Positions 22,715-34,683 of a stretch of DNA of 64,000 nucleotides are shown piece by piece. Every line of letters starts with the position of its first letter. Within the stretch, counting starts at the first letter, position 1. This stretch comes from Rutidosis leptorrhynchoides. Taxonomy: Eukaryota > Streptophyta > Magnoliopsida > Asterales > Asteraceae. The notes beneath the pieces were generated by a model. The model saw only the letters and a program-made list of their open reading frames with translations. It ran no database searches and was not told the origin of the DNA. Both the position numbers and the translations under genes were made by a program. Location of the stretch: contig NC_092335.1 in assembly GCF_046630445.1 (NCBI RefSeq), positions 7,607,501 to 7,671,500 of the forward strand, written 5' to 3'.

Positions 22715-23082
22715 AAGAGGAAGGATTCATAATCTTTCAATGGTATGTATTCATATTCTTCAAATTCTTCCAATTTTTCCCAATCTATGGATTGAACTGC
22801 CTTTTTAGGATTGAGTGGAACAAACAAGCCCAAAGGAACAACGGGGTTAGGGTTGCTAAGGTGTTTGAGTTTGAAATTAGGATTTGAAATCAGATGGTAC
22901 CAGTGTTTGGATATAGTCTTAAACCTAAGCAATGATCTGGCTGGTAAGCGATAGAGGATTTCTGTCAGAAGATCGTCGTTTGAAGAAACTTTTTCCGCTT
23001 GTAGGATGGGCATTATCTCTGCATCAATGACCGTAGAAGAACTTTCGTTTGTTCTACCCATTTTTATGTTTTCTGTTGACAT
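22715..23082 (-). pseudogene. F-box gene, 5' part, cut by copia insertion
   Basis: The frame starts at an ATG at 23082 and encodes about 123 residues before it meets the copia LTR. The first 30 residues are variable. Residues about 33-72 are a classic plant F-box (SSNDDLLTEILYRLPARSLLRFKTISKHWYHLI) that would bind Skp1 in an SCF ubiquitin ligase. The following text (SNPNFKLKHLSNPN) is common before F-box-associated domains. The substrate-binding C-terminus is missing; the 16 residues past the LTR edge at 22663-22714 are LTR-encoded and end at a stop. The other half should lie left of the nested stack, outside this window. It is unrelated in sequence to the F-box ORF in L1 beyond the F-box itself. 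This is the only apparent host gene here. Confidence 0.8.
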
Positions 23083-24202
23083 TTTTTGTTCTACATAACC
23101 AAATAATAGACGATGGAATTACAAAACACAACAAACAATGCATATAGTTCATCTGTAAGAACTAATTTTACAACAGTTTAAGAAGTTCATCACTTAAAAT
23201 CGATCCCGAGATACTATTTAAGGTACATGCAAATAGGGATGTAAATGAATCTAACTTAAGTGCGTTCGTGTACATTTATTTAATTAACTGTAACTGACAA
23301 AAACAAACAATTATGTAGATCAACAAATAAATACAAATTCAAACTTGGAGAACATTAAGAATACAAAACTAATAAATTAGTTTCCAAAATCTTATGTTCA
23401 AACAAACTTAGTTGCAATATTATTCAGCTAATTAACCTAAAAGTATACTAAGCTTTTAGATTTAAACTGATCAATTAATTGATTGATTTTATTAAGACAT
23501 AATATTTGATTTACATAATCTAACAAATACGCACAAACTATCGCACAAAAAGAAGAATTTTACACAGTTTATAGAATCAGAACAAGTGTCAAAAGCACAT
23601 CAAGCAAGCCAAACAAGAAAAGTTAACCGCCACATGCCGGCAACCGTTAAGTATTAAAAAAGTCACTGTATCTTTTTGAAACATGATAGAAAGATATAGA
23701 AAGTTCGAAACCGACATATCTAACCTGAGACTGAGACTGAGACTGAGACTAAGAGGAAGATGAACTGAAATCCGATAGAGTACTAATTTTTTCGCCTTTG
23801 TAGTTTAGACATTTGATTTCTCACACTTTAGAGTAGTACTCTTCTGTCTCATTTACACTTACTTTTTACCTCATTATCTTTAGAGTTGTAGAAAGTTCTA
23901 AATTCCAAATTGATATTGATACATTCTTCAAAAATTATATGTAATAAGTATGTACTATACAACTATATAATGTACAATTTTAATGATAGATATATTAATT
24001 TGAATGATGGATATGTTTTTTTTTTTTTTTTTTGGAGAAAAAAAATATAAAAACGAAGTTGGTTTCTAAAGAAAAATGCTCTCAACAGGTAATAAAAGGA
24101 CAGAGAGAAACGGAGAAGCTCGCGCATATTATACAATCATCTAAACAAAAAATATCTATAAACGAACCTCCCTAATATTTCGAGAAAAAACCTTACAAAC
24201 AA
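23083..24202. other. Upstream flank of the F-box gene
   Basis: About 1.1 kb of AT-rich sequence that probably includes the original promoter of the F-box gene. It contains about four CTGAGA repeats (23725-23750) and a run of 18 T at 24016-24033. No reading frame or clear TATA box convinced me. Confidence 0.5.
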
Positions 24203-24546
24203 ACTGTGTGGAGTTGTGGTAGTTCTAAAGCTCCTGGGCCGGACGGTATCTCTTTTCGTTTCATTAAACACTTTTGGGATCTATTAAAGTTTGATTTTTG
24301 CAGGGACATTAGAGGTTTTTTCTCTTCATGTTCCATGCCTCGCGGTGCAAATTCAGCTTTCTTTTCTCTTATCCCGAAAATTCATAACTCGATGTTGATT
24401 ATCGATTTTCGACTTATATCCTTGGTTGGTTATTTTTATAAGACAGTCACCAAGATTCTTACGAATCGTCTTCAAGGTATCATCGATAAAATTATTAGTC
24501 CGGTTCAAACCGCGTTTATTGCTGGACGTCAGATTCTAGATGGCCC
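24203..24546 (+). pseudogene. LINE reverse transcriptase, 5' part (D)
   Basis: This begins in mid-protein with VWSCGSSKAPGPDGISFRF, the usual first conserved block of plant L1-type reverse transcriptase. It runs through ILTNRLQ...SPVQTAFIAGRQILDG to the GGCCC duplication. The endonuclease and the N-terminus are missing, as expected for a 5'-truncated LINE. The frame resumes at 32365 after element A. Confidence 0.88.
24542..24546. repeat. Target-site duplication GGCCC, left copy (A)
   Basis: GGCCC precedes the LTR start of A and recurs at 32360-32364. Removing one copy and element A rejoins the LINE frame. Confidence 0.93.
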
Positions 24547-25013
24547 TGATAGTGCTCCAAATGAACATATATTTAGTAGCAATATCCTTCCAATATGTAA
24601 AGTTTTCAGTTGCAATTATTCTATTTTCAAGTAATATTCGTTTAAATAAATAAGTGCGAAGACAAAAGGCGAAAACGAAGATTTGAAGACGCAAACGTCC
24701 AAAAAGCTCAAATGTACAAGATACAATTCAAATGGTTCAATTTATTAATAAGAAACCTCTAAAAATGACAAGAGTACAAGTTGTGAAACGCAAAGTACAA
24801 GATATTAAATTGTACGAAAAGGCGTTCGAAAATCCGAAACCGAGACATGAACCAACTATCAACGCCCGACGCAACGGACCAAAAATTACAAGTCAACTAT
24901 GCACAAGAATATAATATAATATATAAATAATTATATAAAATTATATATATTATATTATATAATAAAAACGTCGGCAAGCAAATGGCCAAAAGTTGGTGAG
25001 CTGGAGTGCGTCA

Positions 25014-25061
25014 CTTCGCGATCTCGGAGCTGGAAGGCACAAATGCTTCGCGATCTCGGAG
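25014..25061. promoter_or_regulatory. Paired dyads upstream of TATA, 5' LTR of A
   Basis: Two identical copies of CTTCGCGATCTCGGAG at 25014-25029 and 25046-25061. Each is a slightly decayed form of the perfect palindrome CTCCGCGATCGCGGAG found in the leader of A. The second copy ends 20 bp before the TATA box. Confidence 0.75.
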
Positions 25062-25081
25062 CAGTCATTTCAGAAAATGCC

Positions 25082-25089
25082 TATAAAAG
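25082..25089 (+). promoter_or_regulatory. TATA box of A, 5' LTR
   Basis: TATAAAAG within GCCTATAAAAGGCC, the best core promoter in the LTR. The same box is at 31061-31068 in the 3' LTR. Confidence 0.75.
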
Positions 25090-25139
25090 GCCACGAAATC
25101 TGCCGAGTTCTTTGCACCATATCAAACTCTCTATCTCTG

Positions 25140-25141
<2 letters not shown>

Positions 25142-25212
<71 letters not shown>
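25142..25212. repeat. TA microsatellite in 5' LTR of A
   Basis: About 35 TA units just downstream of the TATA box. The 3' LTR has only a short run at this place, but a long one further upstream at 30868-30923. Confidence 0.95.
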
Positions 25213-25217
<5 letters not shown>

Positions 25218-26440
25218 TATATATATAATATAAATTAGTTTAGTTTTATATTAGTTAGTTTAGTTAATGTAACGATTAATTACGGGTTTTGAAGTCGAAG
25301 TTCTCTCCATGTAACACTACGCGATAAATAATCAATGTAAGCTATGTTCTCCTTTTTAAATTAATGTCTCGTAACTAAGTTATTATTATGCTTATTTAAG
25401 TCGAAGAAATCATGATGTTGGGCTAAATATTAAAAGACGGGGTTATTGGGTTTTGGACCATAATTGGGGTTTGGACAAAAGATCGACACTTGTGGAAATT
25501 AGACTATGGGCTATTAATGGGCTTTATATTAAATTAACGATACCTCGTTAATTTAATATAAAGGTTATGATTTGACGTATCTATATATAACCACATACGC
25601 TTAATCGGACACGATGGGCGGGATATTTATAAGTACGAATTATTGTTCATTTTACCGGACACGGGGATGGATTAATAGTTACTGGACTCATTAAAACAGG
25701 GATGGATTACATTCAAGGATAATTGGTGTAATTGTTAACAAAGTATTAAAACCTTGGATTACACACAGTCGATAACCTGGTGTATTCATTAAACAAAGTT
25801 TTAAGACCTTGTTACAGTTCGAATCCCCAATTAGTTGGAATATTTGACTTCGGGTATAAGGTTAATTTGGCGAAGACCCTCGCACTATATAATTATGACC
25901 GATGGACTATTATGGCAAAACCAGATGGACTTATCGAATAATCCAGGACAAAGGACAAATAACCCAGGGTAATAAATTAAAATCAAAACGTCAAACATCA
26001 TGAGTACGAAAATTTGAATAAGCATAATATATTTTATTTATATTTTCTCGTACTTTTATTTATTTTTTCATTTTAATTATTGTTATTTATTTTATCGTTG
26101 GTTAAATATCGTCATTTACTTTACGCTTCACTTAAAATATAAAATCGACAAACCGGTCATTAATCGGTAAACCCCCTTTTATATATTATTACTATATATA
26201 ATATATTTTGTACAAATATAATTGTTTAAAAATATAGTGTAAATAAGTCGTCTCCTTGTGGAATGAACTGGACTTACTAAAAATTATACTACTCTACGAT
26301 TAGGTACACTGCCTATAGTGTTGTAGCAAGGTTTAGGTATATCCCATTTGTAAATAAATAATTAAAACTTGTGTTATTTGTAACGTATTTCGTAATAAAA
26401 ATAATAGTATTTTCGTACCCCCACGCTACATCATCAAGTT

Positions 26441-26460
26441 TTTGGCGCCGCTGCCGGGGA
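26441..26460 (+). other. Primer-binding site of A (tRNA-Asp type)
   Basis: TTTGGCGCCGCTGCCGGGGA lies four bases after the LTR. It resembles the TGGCGCCGTTGCCGGGGA site usual in Athila/Tat elements. Element B carries the same sequence on the other strand near 56303-56322. Confidence 0.85.
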
Positions 26461-27510
26461 ATCGGTGAAACGCTATATTTTTTTTATATATTTGTATAAA
26501 TATATTTTTAGAAAAAAAATATATAAAAAAAAAACGAGTTTTGAACCTGGTCTTAAACTGAACCTGCATACTCCGCGATCGCGGAGAATTACATACAAAA
26601 ACCTACGCGATCGCGTAGGCTGTCTGACACAGGTCAACCCTTGTAATTAATGCGAAATTAGGGTTAAATTTTTAATTATTATTATTATTTAGGGTTAAGT
26701 TTAGTTTAATTTTTTATATTAATTAGTTTTTAGGTTTTAAATAAATTAGTTAATTTTAAATATTTAGATTAATATTTTTATATAATAATTTAATAATAAT
26801 ATAAAAATAATATTTTTATAAAATTGTATTTTTATAACTTTAGTTTTATTTTTATATTTTGTATCTTTTTATTCGTTTAAATTCGTAATTTTTATAATTG
26901 TATCGTTCGTTTATAGTTTTAAGTTTAGTATTTTGCCGTAAAATTCCTTAAGTGCTTTTTCTTTAGATTAAGATTTAGGCGCTTTAGAATTTTGCGACGT
27001 CGTTTTATGTTTATAAATTTTAGTGCTTTTTAAGTTATTGCCGTTTTGGATATAGAATTCCTTTAAGCTTTAATACCTTTAGACACAACTTTTTAGATTT
27101 AATTTTTAGACTTTTAAGTTTCGACGTTTTTCTTTCTCATTTTTATTTTTCGACGTTTTTTGATGCGTAATCTTTTTCTTTCTTATTTCTAGACACGCTA
27201 GTTTTTAGGACATAGATTTTCTATTTCTTCTCTAAAATTTCAAACGAAAAAAAAAATTATTTTAAGCGGTTAAATTGATAGACATCCAAAATTTTCTGGT
27301 TCGTAGTAATAGTTGGATTTGTTAGTGGCGAGTTGTGGGCTTCCGATTTAAAGGGTCCTGGCTACCTGCTGCATCTATTGGCTATTCGAAACGTGGGCAA
27401 AATCAGAAAAGACTATTAATTTGATAACTTATATAATTTTAGGTTTTATAACTAATATGATAATTAGTAAATGCACCACATTGTAGCTAAAATTTGGTAA
27501 TAAGCGCATT
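26461..27510 (+). other. Leader of A
   Basis: AT-rich untranslated leader between the primer site and the first ATG of the gag-like ORF. It holds the two palindromes at 26571-26619. Its last part, around 27265-27380, matches the leader of B read on the other strand near 55080-55215. Confidence 0.7.
26571..26619. promoter_or_regulatory. Two perfect GCGATCGC palindromes in the leader of A
   Basis: CTCCGCGATCGCGGAG (26571-26586) and CCTACGCGATCGCGTAGG (26602-26619) are perfect palindromes of 16 and 18 bp. They share the core GCGATCGC but have different arms. They could form hairpins in RNA or bind a dimeric protein. Confidence 0.9.
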
Positions 27511-28647
27511 ATGGAAAATCTTGAAAATATCTTGGAAACTCTTTATGACATGCGAAATCAATTAAATCAATACTCTCAAACGAGTGTTGATGACAATTCG
27601 TTCGGTCAATCTTGGATTACGAATGACGAAACAATAACTGGTTGTGAAATCTGTGGAGATTATCACTCAACATGAGAATGTTATTATTACGTTCCTATGG
27701 AAAATTACGCACCCACGGAACCTGAATGGAACGATTATGAAGAATACAATTCAAATTGGGATTATTCCCAAGAATATATCCAAACTCAACAACCAGAAGA
27801 CGAGGAGAATTATGTGTCTGGAAATCTTTTAGACAATATGAAAATTAAACTCGAAGAACTCGATGCTCAAAATGAACAAATGAGAGAGTTTGTAAATAGA
27901 CAAGCTGAAACTCTATCAGATTACACACCTGTTGATCTGAGGAGTATTGTGTAAGAAAATCTCATATCATCGAATTTTGTTGAATTCGAGAGCTCCGAAA
28001 TCACCAACTATCCCGATGATACTTTTTGTTCAGCTTTACCAATTTCACAACATATCGACACATTAGCCTCTACCGACGAAATCATCGATCCATCAATGGA
28101 TGAATAAGAAGTAAGGGTGACAAATTGGGAAAACGATAACATTGAAAACTTTACCCTCGAGACCAAAGTGGTGGGACCGATAAGTACCGTTAATGAAAAA
28201 GAATCTGCTTCGATCCCGAAATTCACCACTCCACAACCTTCTAACCCAATATTCTCAATAGAAAAGTCATCTACTGAAGATGAACTACGAGCTGTAATAG
28301 ATAATGACACCTCAGATTTCACCCAATTGGGTATTAGAGGTGAAAACTTTGATCCCGAGAATAAACAGAAGGAAATGTTAGGAATTGGCCACCCTATAGA
28401 AATATGTATATCGGTGTATATCGATCCATTTGACCAAGAACCGGAAAAGAGACATTTCCATTTACTAAAAGCTACACTTAAAAAAGAATTAAGTAGTGAC
28501 GATCGGGTGGTTCTAAACTTTAAACCCATTGATATATTATACACCACCCGAGATGTAAATAACTGGCTCACTATTCTAATTCGTGGAACTTATTCTACCG
28601 ACTTCACATGTCGTCAGCTAAGTGTAGGGAAGTTTAACTCCACTTAA
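27511..28647 (+). pseudogene. Gag-like ORF of A with three in-frame stops
   Basis: One frame runs from ATG at 27511 to TAA at 28647, broken by TGA at 27673, TAA at 27952 and a TAA near 28105. Near codon 45 it reads CEICGDYHST, stop, EC. This has the C-x2-C-x3-H-x4-C spacing of the Athila gag knuckle (CEQCGGPHLTKDC in element B). A Glu/Asn/Tyr-rich stretch and a short coiled-coil-like segment (NMKIKLEELDAQNEQMREFVN) follow. The last 176 codons, from about 28117, are open and match no domain I know. The frame-preserving stops suggest a once-translated protein, perhaps a minimal packaging factor of the non-autonomous element. Confidence 0.6.
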
Positions 28648-30472
28648 CGTTAAATTAGGGGTTCGGGTTAGTGCATAACTCGTTAAAAAAATGCATGATA
28701 ATTTAGGGTAAAAGACGTATTTTCAAAGATTAGCAAACAGTTCAGAAAAGCAACCGTTTTTGAAGAAAAACATGTGTGATAAAACAAGAAGGAATGAAAG
28801 ATGAGGTGCACCATCTATCTTTCGACGAGCTTTGTAATTACAAACTGGGTATTTTTAATCACTTTTCTACACTAATCACCCTCATGAATTTATAATTATA
28901 GTCTGATTTCAAGCAAATGAGGGCATTGCATGATCTCAAGTGTGGGGAAGGGTTATAAATTCTCTCGGGTTTATACTTGGTTTATTTTTTAAATTTTATG
29001 AAAATTTGAAAAATTTTCAACTAAATGAATTCAAAATCATGTTTATACATATTTATGAACGAAAAAACTAGGTGATAATATCGAATTTATCGTTACCTTG
29101 AAAAAGACATAATTGAGAAACTACTAAATCGCTTGAATTTATTTATTAAGATATAAAAAGACGCATGAAAAAAGTCAAGTGTGGGGAGAATGTACCAAGT
29201 TATTTGATAAAAACTATCTATCACATGTTTCTGTAAAGTTATTGTAGGTGCTTTTGTTTTGGACTAAATTAACTATTTTACCCGATGAAAGAAAAGAAAA
29301 GATGGATCTACACGATGAATCAATTCTATCATTAAAAGGAAGTAAAGTCTTCCGAAAAAGACACGCGCTTCTTGATTTAGGTCAAGAAGTTTTCATCCAG
29401 ACCAGCTGTAGGTTGATGAAAAATCTAGAAAAGTCATCTCTAAAATCAGTAGGAAATCCACGGACCTCAGCATCAAACAGGGTCTCCATGTGGTCAGACT
29501 TATCCTAACCATGAGAGGATCTGTCTCGTAAAATGGGGAGGGCGCCGTGCAAATTAGCTTGATAAGACTAATGAATCAGACTCCCAGAAAGGATAATCTC
29601 CTTAATGATTAAAAATAAGCTTTAAGCCTGATATTACTCAATCCTTGAGATTGACCTTAAAGATTGAGAATTACAAACTCATGGAATTCAATGATATCTA
29701 AACTCGAGCTTGAACGAGAAAATATTTTGATCAAAAATAAAACCGATTTGTTTTCTGAAAACCCATTTTCAATGCGTTCATTACCATTGAACGTAAAATT
29801 CTGAGAATTCATCAGAATTCATTAGGTCACCTGAACCAAATCGGGTGTCAACTGTAAGAACGGTGGTTGCATAGCATGGTCGGAGACAGGACCTTGTGCC
29901 AGACCGAAAAAATTATAGGATGATCTTTACTATTGCTCCTACAAAGGATAGTAATAGCATCCGACACGTTTTAGACCATGAACAAATGCATGTCATTAGA
30001 CATTGCCTTAACAGTTTCTTGTTCATCGCTTTCCTTTATAACCGGACGGTAGTTTGCCGAAAGGTAACATACGGGACAAGTAAACTGGACGTGTTGCTTT
30101 CCTAATACAAGGTTAGCAAGTGGGTAACACAAAACCGCAAGTGTTGAGCTAAAATTTTCAAATCTGAAACCCACAAAACCCATAAAAATATTTTGCAACA
30201 CCGGTGAAGGGTTATTCCGGAAAACTTATCTAGGGTAAAAGCTAGATTGAATTTTCAAAAGATCAAATTTTTTCATAAAGATCCAATTTCTTTAAGGATC
30301 TACAATTTCATAGTCATGTGGGACTGTAAACCACAAATGTTACTATCATTGTTTATACCGCCGTATCAAAATCACTGATGTATAAAGTGTGAGAATAAAA
30401 AAGTGATTCGAGTGAAGTAATTTCAAGTTATGTATTGCTTGAGGACAAGCAACGTTCAAGTGTGGGGATATT
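28648..30472 (+). other. 3' untranslated region and polypurine tract of A
   Basis: Non-coding, with several AAGTGTGGGGA motifs (about 28940, 29176 and 30458). The last one, next to the LTR, is the likely polypurine tract. The stretch 29240-30470 is similar to the 3' region of B at 42403-43640 on the other strand. Frames in this stretch look accidental. Confidence 0.7.
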
Positions 30473-30862
30473 TGATAGTGCTCCAAATGAACATATATTT
30501 AGTAGCAATATCCTTCCAATATGTAAAGTTTTCAGTTGCAATTATTCTATTTTCAAGTAATATTCGTTTAAATAAATAAGTGCGAAGACAAAAGGCGAAA
30601 ACGAAGATTTGAAGACGCAAACGTCCAAAAAGCTCAAATGTACAAGTTACAATTCAAATGGTTCAATTTATTGATAAGAAACGTCTAAAAATGACAAGAG
30701 TACAAGTTGTGAAACGCAAAGTACAAGATATTAAATTGTACGAAAAGGCGTTCGAAAATCCGGAACCGAGACATGAACCAACTATCAACGCCCGACGCAA
30801 CGGACCAAAAATTACAAGTCAACTATGCATAAGAATATAATATAATATATAAATAATTATAT

Positions 30863-30929
<67 letters not shown>

Positions 30930-32359
30930 TATATTATATAATAAAAATGTCGGCAAGCAAATGGCCAAAAGTTGGTGAGCTGGAGTGCGTCACTTCACGA
31001 TCTCGGAGCTGGAAGGCACAAATGCTTCGCGATCTCGGAGCAGTCATTTCAGAAAATGCCTATAAAAGGCCACGAAATCTGCCGAGTTCTTTGCACCATA
31101 TCAAACTCTCTATCTCTGTAATATATATATATATAATATTTATATATATAATATAAATTAGGTTAGTTTTATATTAGTTAGTTTAGTTAATGTAACGATT
31201 AATTACGGGTTTTGAAGTCGAAGTTCTCTCCGTGTAACACTACGCGATAAATAATCAATGTAAGCTATGTTCTCCTTTTTAAATTAATGTCTCGTAACTA
31301 AGTTATTATTATGCTTATTTAAGTCAAAGTAATCATGATGTTGGGCTAAATATTAAAAGACGGGGTTATTGGGTTTTGGACCATAATTGGGGTTTGGACA
31401 AAAGATCGACACTTGTGGAAATTAGACTATGGGCTATTAATGGGCTTTATATTAAATTAACAATACCTTGTTAATTTAATATAAAGGATATGATTTGACG
31501 TATCTATATATAACCATATACGCTTAATCGGACACGATGGGCGGGATATTTATAAGTACGAATTATTGTTCATTTGACCGGACACGGGGATGGATTAATA
31601 GTTACTGGACTCATTAAAACAGGGGTGGATTACATTCAAGGATAATTGGTGTAATTGTTAACAAAGTATTAAAACCTTGGATTACACACAGTCGATAACC
31701 TGGTGTATTCATTAAACAAAGTTTTAAGACCTTGTTACAGTTCGAATCCCAATTAGTTGGAATATTTGACTTCGGGTATAAGGTTAATTTGGCCAAGACC
31801 CTCGCACTTTATAATTATGACCGATGAACTATTATGGCAAAACCAGATGGACTTATCGAATAATCCAGGATAAAGGACAATTAACCCAGGGTAATAAATT
31901 AAAATCAAAACGTCAAACATCACGAGTACGGAAATTTGAATAAACATAATATATTTTATTTATATTTTCTCGTACTTTTATTTATTTTGTCATTTTAATT
32001 ATTGTTATATATTTTATCGTTGGTTAAATATCGTCATTTACTTTACGCTTCGCTTAAAATATAAAATTGATAAACCGGTCATTAATCGGTAAACCCCCTT
32101 TTATATATTATTACTATATATAATATATTTTGTACAAATATAATTGTTTAAAAATATAGTGTAAAATAAGTCGTCTCCCTGTGGAACGAACCGGACTTAC
32201 TAAAAACTATACTACTCTACGATTAGGTACACTGCCTATAGTGTTGTAGCAAGGTTTAGGTATATCCCATTTGTAAATAAATAATTAAAACTTGTGTTAT
32301 TTGTAACGTATTTCGTAATAAAAATAATAGTATTTTCGTACCCCCACGCTACATCATCA
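30473..32359 (+). repeat. 3' LTR of A
   Basis: Pairs with 24547-26436. The upstream dyad reads CTTCACGATCTCGGAG at 30993-31008, one base changed from the left LTR; the other (31025-31040) is unchanged. The TATA box is at 31061-31068. Confidence 0.92.
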
Positions 32360-32364
32360 GGCCC
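32360..32364. repeat. Target-site duplication GGCCC, right copy (A)
   Basis: Matches 24542-24546. Confidence 0.93.
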
Positions 32365-34382
32365 ACTCATGTTGAGTGAGATAATCGATTGGTACAAAAG
32401 AAAAAATAAAAAGATGCTCATGTTTAAAGTTGACTTCGAGAAGGCGTACGATTCAGTTAATTGGGAGTATCTTTTATCTATGTTATCGGTTTTGGGTTTT
32501 AGCGATAAATGGTGTTCATGGATTAAGGGGTGTCTTTTTTCAGCTCGCACGTCAGTCCTTGTTAATGGCTCCCCGACTCGTGAATTTCCTTTGAAACGGG
32601 GGTTGAGACAATGTGATCCTCTCAGTCCTTTTCTTTTTTATTATTGTCATGGAAGGCCTTCATCTAGCTTTCAATCATGCAATGGAAATAAATATTATTC
32701 GCGGGATTAAAGTGGGGAAGGAGAACATTAATCTTTCTCATTTTATATATGCGGATGATGTAATTATTTTTTTAGATTGGAGTGTTATTGAGTTAAGACG
32801 CATTCTTCTTATTTTAGAAGTGTTTTATAAGGCCTCAGGTTTAAAGCTAAATTTCAATAAATCTCATGTCTTTGGTATCGGGGTGGACCAATCTGAGGTA
32901 GAATCATTTGCGAGTGCTACTGGCACTTGAGTTGGTACGTTTCCTACCTGTTATTTGGGTATTCCTATTGGTTCGAATATGAAAATTGTGTCAAAGTGGG
33001 ATTCGTTATGTGAGAAGTTTCGGGCTAAATTATCTACATGGAAGGCGAGTCTTATTTCGGCAGGCGGAAGACTGATCCTTATTAAAAATGTTATGGGTAG
33101 TTTAGGGATTTATTGGTTTTCTTTATTTAAATGTCCCGATACTATTCTTAAACGTCTTGAATCGATATGAGCTAACTTTTTTTGGGGTGGAAGTAACTCG
33201 ATCAAAAAGATGTCTTGGGTCAAATAGGAGAAAGTGTTAGTTTCGTTTGACAAAGGTGGGCTGAATATTGGAAGCCTTAAAGCTTTCAATTTCGCCTTAG
33301 TATTTAAATGGTGGTGGCGGTTTTTAAAGAACCCGAACGACTTGTGGGCTAGAGTTGTTAAATCGATACATGGGCATAATTTTCATTCGAATCACAGCAG
33401 CTCGTCAGTTTGGGCATCGATCGTTTCTGTATGTTCGAATATCACAATTAAGAAGCTGTTACCAACAGATTGTTTTCGTATGTTAATAGGGGATGACCGT
33501 AGAATTCGATTTTGGCACGACCTATGGGTTGGAAACGAACCTCTTTCGCACCATTTTAACAGAATACTTCACTTGGATTCAACCCCGAATGCATACATCT
33601 CCGATAAATGGGTTGATGGTAATTGGCTTTTCACTTGGGTTAGAGATTATTTAGGTGGTAGAAATGAGGATCTTATTAATAGTCTTTTCGGGATTATTGG
33701 TAAACCTGTGTTGTGCGATCGCCCGGATTCTTGGACATGCTCTTTGAATAATGATGGCCGTTATACAGTTAAAAAAGCTAGAGAGCTTATTGATCACTTG
33801 CTTCTTTCGACCTCGCAAGTTAAGACTATTTGGTACTTGTTTATGTCTAGAAAAGTTAATATTTTCTTATGGCGTTTTCGTTTAGATTCTCTTCCCGTTC
33901 GTTGGAACCTATCCGCGAAGGGGATCAATGTCTCTTCTATTGTTTGTCCGTCTTGTAATAATGGGGTGGAGTATAGAGATCATTTGTTTTTCGAGTGTGA
34001 TGTGGCTCGGGATTTATGGCATAAAATTCGTATCTGGCTTGATTGCGATATGCCTCAAATGTCATCTTGGGATTCCTTTTTTACCTGGTTAGAAGATATT
34101 CGTTTACGCCAGTTGTCAAAGGATCGGATCATCGCGGTTGTGGTGACGTCTTTATGGGCTTTATGGCGGTTCAGGAACGGTGTTGTTTTCTTAGATTCTT
34201 TTTGTAACAAAAGTAGTTTATTTGATTTCATTAGATTAATTACTTTTCGTTGGATTAAACATAGAGGTCATTTAGTTTCAAACTGGAACTCATGGCTGTC
34301 TATGCCTTTGTAATTTTACCTTAGCGCCTTACTAGGGATCGTTTTATTTATTTATAATCATTCTTTGGCCATTAAAAAAAAA
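32365..34382 (+). pseudogene. LINE reverse transcriptase, 3' part and tail (D)
   Basis: This continues the L1-type LINE after element A. RT blocks are FKVDFEKAYDSVNW (motif A), GLRQCDPLSPFLF (usual G replaced by C) and FIYADDVIIF with the catalytic YADD. A frameshift near 32640 separates the last two, and stops occur at about 32928, 33168 and 33223. A further 359-codon open stretch (33234-34313) covers the connection domain and the zf-RVT-type zinc-binding region (CPSCNN...YRDHLFFEC). The copy ends with a short A run at 34374-34382. The usual target duplication was not clear to me. It cannot move but may preserve domain sequence. Confidence 0.88.
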
Positions 34383-34402
34383 TAGACGAAAATACAATGA
34401 AT

Positions 34403-34675
34403 CAGTGGCGGAGCCAGAAATTTTTTTCATCGGGGGAGATTTTTTTTTTTTTTTTTTAAAAACGTAAGGATTTTTTTGGCAAAATATGGAGGTTTTGGGG
34501 GCAAATATAGAGTTTTTTGAGCAAAATTTTGTGGTATTTGAGTAAAATACGAATGTTTTGGGACAAAATATAGAGGTTTTGAGGCAAAATATGAAGGGTT
34601 TGGGGAAAAAAAATCCACCAGGGACAAAATTGAAAAAATTTGCACCAAAAATTGCAATTCATAAGTTCGCCCTTG
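34403..34675. mobile_element. hAT-like MITE with 8-bp duplication
   Basis: A 273-bp non-coding element flanked by CAATGAAT on both sides (34395-34402 and 34676-34683). The ends CAGTGGCGGAG and, read inward on the other strand, CAAGGGCGAAC are short imperfect inverted repeats. Eight-bp duplications and a CAGTGGCGG end are typical of hAT. The interior is a decayed repeat of about 30 bp built on GCAAAATATAGAGGTTTTG. It sits about 20 bp past the LINE tail. Confidence 0.75.
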
Positions 34676-34683
34676 CAATGAAT

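Larger units (their letters stand above)
24547..26436 (+). repeat. 5' LTR of A
   Basis: TGATAGTGCTCC to CGCTACATCATCA. It contains the paired dyads (25014-25061), a TATA box and a long TA microsatellite. A frame of 60 codons at 24732-24914 recurs in the other LTR. Confidence 0.92.
24547..32359 (+). mobile_element. Non-autonomous Athila/Tat-like LTR element (A)
   Basis: A 7.8-kb element with LTRs of 1890 and 1887 bp, a GGCCC duplication, a tRNA-Asp-type primer site and a 3' GTGTGGGGA polypurine tract. The 4-kb internal region has no protease, RT, RNase H or integrase, only one broken ORF with a gag-like zinc knuckle. Its LTR ends, leader and 3' untranslated region resemble those of element B, so A probably depended on a B-like relative for its enzymes. 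Confidence 0.88.

Noticed and set aside
24732..24914. A 60-codon frame in both LTRs of A and, at 57966-58148, a same-length frame about 65 percent identical in B
   Set aside because: The match reflects general LTR homology. The B copy lacks an ATG and the frame lies upstream of the TATA box, so it is not clearly translated.
28008..28571. 187-codon minus-strand frame
   Set aside because: Antisense to the gag-like ORF of A, which has the better composition and knuckle motif.
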